This document shows positions 63,934 to 64,000 of a stretch of DNA of 64,000 nt, piece after piece. The position numbers and the translations under genes were made by a program. A model generated the notes under the pieces. The model had not been told where the DNA came from. It worked only from the letters and a program-made list of their open reading frames with translations, and made no database searches. Each line of letters starts with the position of its first letter. Position 1 is the stretch's first letter. Where the stretch lies: NCBI GenBank assembly GCA_963807425.1, contig CAWEBZ010000012.1, forward strand, positions 372,001 to 436,000, read 5' to 3'. Source of the stretch: VRUE01 sp963807425. GTDB taxonomy: Bacteria > Actinomycetota > Thermoleophilia > Solirubrobacterales > 70-9.

Positions 63934-64000
63934 TCAGTGGTGCTCGATGACGCGGTCGACGAGGTTGTACTCCTTCGCCTCCTCCGCGCTCATGAAGTAG
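63934..64000 (-). CDS. clpP: ATP-dependent Clp protease proteolytic subunit, C-terminal fragment
   Basis: The last 21 codons plus stop: YFMSAEEAKEYNLVDRVIEH then H and stop. This is the conserved ClpP C-terminus (MSAxEAxxYGLxDxVI). The rest lies beyond the right edge. Order clpP-(M23)-clpX on the same strand fits the usual pairing. Confidence 0.88.
   Translation of the reverse strand, partial: YFMSAEEAKEYNLVDRVIEHH

Overview
The window is 64 kb of high-GC, densely packed chromosome, almost entirely core genome, with most genes on the minus strand. Gene content and order (era-hisIE-trp, hrcA-dnaJ-prmA, rplU-rpmA-obg-proBA-nadD-rsfS, mreBCD-mrdA-rodA-rng), a HadA/HadB-type dehydratase pair, an Excalibur-type lipoprotein, a PPi-type phosphofructokinase and a miniature LivK-like lipoprotein together suggest an actinobacterium of class Thermoleophilia, probably Solirubrobacterales. 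This placement is inference from gene content; no marker tree was possible. No phage, plasmid, CRISPR array, transposase or rRNA is visible. There is one tRNA (Ala-GGC).

Layout. 0-8.6 kb: 5' end of polA, an AbiEi/DUF559 protein, an Excalibur lipoprotein, a CotH-like secreted protein, malic enzyme, a TIGR01777 epimerase, a small lipoprotein bracketed by two inverted palindromes, PPi-type phosphofructokinase and a methyltransferase. 8.7-24.9 kb: one co-directional run, read right to left: hadA-hadB-hrcA-dnaJ-prmA-DUF2269-murI-yqeY-phoH-ybeY-era-hisIE-trpE-G-D-C-htrA-trpF-B-A. Many of its junctions overlap, and it joins protein quality control and ribosome maturation to tryptophan synthesis. 24.9-35.7 kb: lepA, a large membrane protein, murJ, rpsT, holA, comEC, comEA and a cupin. 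35.7-46.4 kb: leuS, small membrane proteins, tRNA-Ala, a DivIVA-like protein, rsfS, nadD, proA, proB, an alpha/beta hydrolase and obg. 46.4-57.3 kb: rpmA, rplU, RNase E/G, the complete rod-shape module, maf, ndk and several small proteins. 57.4-64 kb: folC, valS, clpX, a GNAT acetyltransferase, an M23 peptidase and the 3' end of clpP. Genes in this last stretch are broken by many frameshifts that look like sequencing or assembly errors, whereas everything to the left is intact.

The most unusual signal is a set of palindromic elements, 35 to 164 bp long, in at least five sequence families (named A-E here) plus singletons F, G and H. Every intergenic copy or copy pair lies within 0-22 bp downstream of a stop codon or overlaps one. 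Two larger copies sit in frame inside coding sequences (49 codons in a membrane protein, 22 codons in prmA), a short one lies inside the same membrane protein, and another overlaps the putative start codon of the DUF559 gene. Copies of one family differ in their stem sequence, yet each copy remains self-complementary. Two family-B elements bracket the small lipoprotein gene almost exactly. I know of in-frame palindromic elements from Rickettsia but not from this lineage.
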